A DNA stretch of 32,106 bases, taken from contig JBALXS010000053.1 in assembly GCA_036960485.1 (NCBI GenBank), positions 1 through 32,106 of the forward strand, given 5' to 3'. This stretch comes from Rs1 sp036960485 (lineage in GTDB: Bacteria; Pseudomonadota; Gammaproteobacteria; Pseudomonadales; Balneatricaceae). The position numbers were made by a program, and so were the translations under genes. Positions 31,874-32,106 of the stretch are shown here, piece by piece; the stretch's first letter is position 1, and each line of letters opens with the position of its first letter. The notes beneath the pieces were generated by a model. The model was not told the DNA's origin. It did no database searches and saw only the letters and a program-made list of their open reading frames with translations.

Positions 31874-32106
31874 AACCCTAAATCCTTCTTCTGCTGCCTT
31901 GAGAACCGACTCATTTCCGCCCCCTGCTTATTCGCGCAAGTCGGGCAATGCGGTTGAACAGAATCAGCATCACGCATACGCGTCTTATCTATCGTTCCAG
32001 TTCGATAGTATTCTTTTACTAGAGGGTCCTTATGATCAGCGTATTGTTTAGGTGTTCTCGCACCACAATCTACGCACGGTTTACCCTGAACTTATTTTCT
32101 CTGAGC
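31870..32106 (-). pseudogene. Orphan toxin tip 4, HNH-like nuclease, frameshifted and cut by the window edge
   Basis: Reads GKPCVDCGARTPKQYADHKD, then YYRTGTIDKTRMRDADSVQP, HCPTCANKQGAEMSRFSRQQ to KKDLGL. Two CxxC pairs (CVDC and CPTC) frame an ADHKDPL segment: a zinc-ribbon HNH/His-Me endonuclease layout. A TAA at 32092-32094 lies in this frame, but the adjacent frame reads LRENK just before it, so a single-base loss near 32090 has probably broken the gene. Upstream sequence is outside the window. It overlaps its immunity gene by 4 nt. Confidence 0.7.

Noticed and set aside
31698..32051. 117-codon plus-strand frame
   Set aside because: Antisense of the Imm33-like gene and the HNH-like tip; those two have family-like motifs.

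Overview
The window looks like a gammaproteobacterial chromosome segment with AT-rich DNA. Its first part keeps a gene order I know from Pseudomonas and its relatives: mrcA (ponA), maeB, rpmE, priA, argS, a SPOR-domain gene, hslV, hslU, DUF971. The low G+C, a lone EF-G, a lipid desaturase and a sterol-oxidase-like enzyme would suit a marine Cellvibrionales/Spongiibacter-like organism. That placement is inference; no rRNA or species marker is present.

Region 1 (1-12.5 kb) is housekeeping. It holds cell-wall synthesis (PBP1A), a short malic enzyme, ribosomal protein L31, the replication-restart helicase PriA, arginyl-tRNA synthetase, an FtsN-like SPOR membrane protein, the HslVU protease and a DUF971 protein. 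A 152-bp nested palindrome resembling a MITE lies between the SPOR gene and hslV. Region 2 (12.5-22 kb) holds a stand-alone EF-G, a three-histidine-box desaturase, a conserved membrane protein, a decayed gene spread over several frames, a giant GMC oxidoreductase/alpha-beta hydrolase fusion and an Lrp/AsnC regulator.

Region 3 (21.7-32.1 kb) is an accessory island, almost all on the minus strand. It is made of Rhs polymorphic-toxin debris and immunity genes, cut up by IS4-, IS110- and IS3-family elements. Two truncated Rhs core ends share a 215-bp block but carry unrelated C-terminal toxins. One is followed by a secreted ankyrin-repeat protein, the other by a three-helix membrane protein, both probable immunity proteins. 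To the right are four orphan toxin-tip/immunity modules in tandem. They are easy to miss because most tips have no start codon. Three tips begin at the same 13-nt junction, TAATGTTRCAAAG, placed at or just after the preceding immunity gene's stop codon; the fourth is an HNH-like nuclease tip cut by the window edge. A fifth tip, fused to an IS4 remnant, sits before a helical-repeat immunity gene. The layout fits serial toxin replacement at the 3' end of an rhs gene: old tips are displaced downstream with their immunity genes, then IS elements fragment the locus. Immunity genes look better preserved than toxins.
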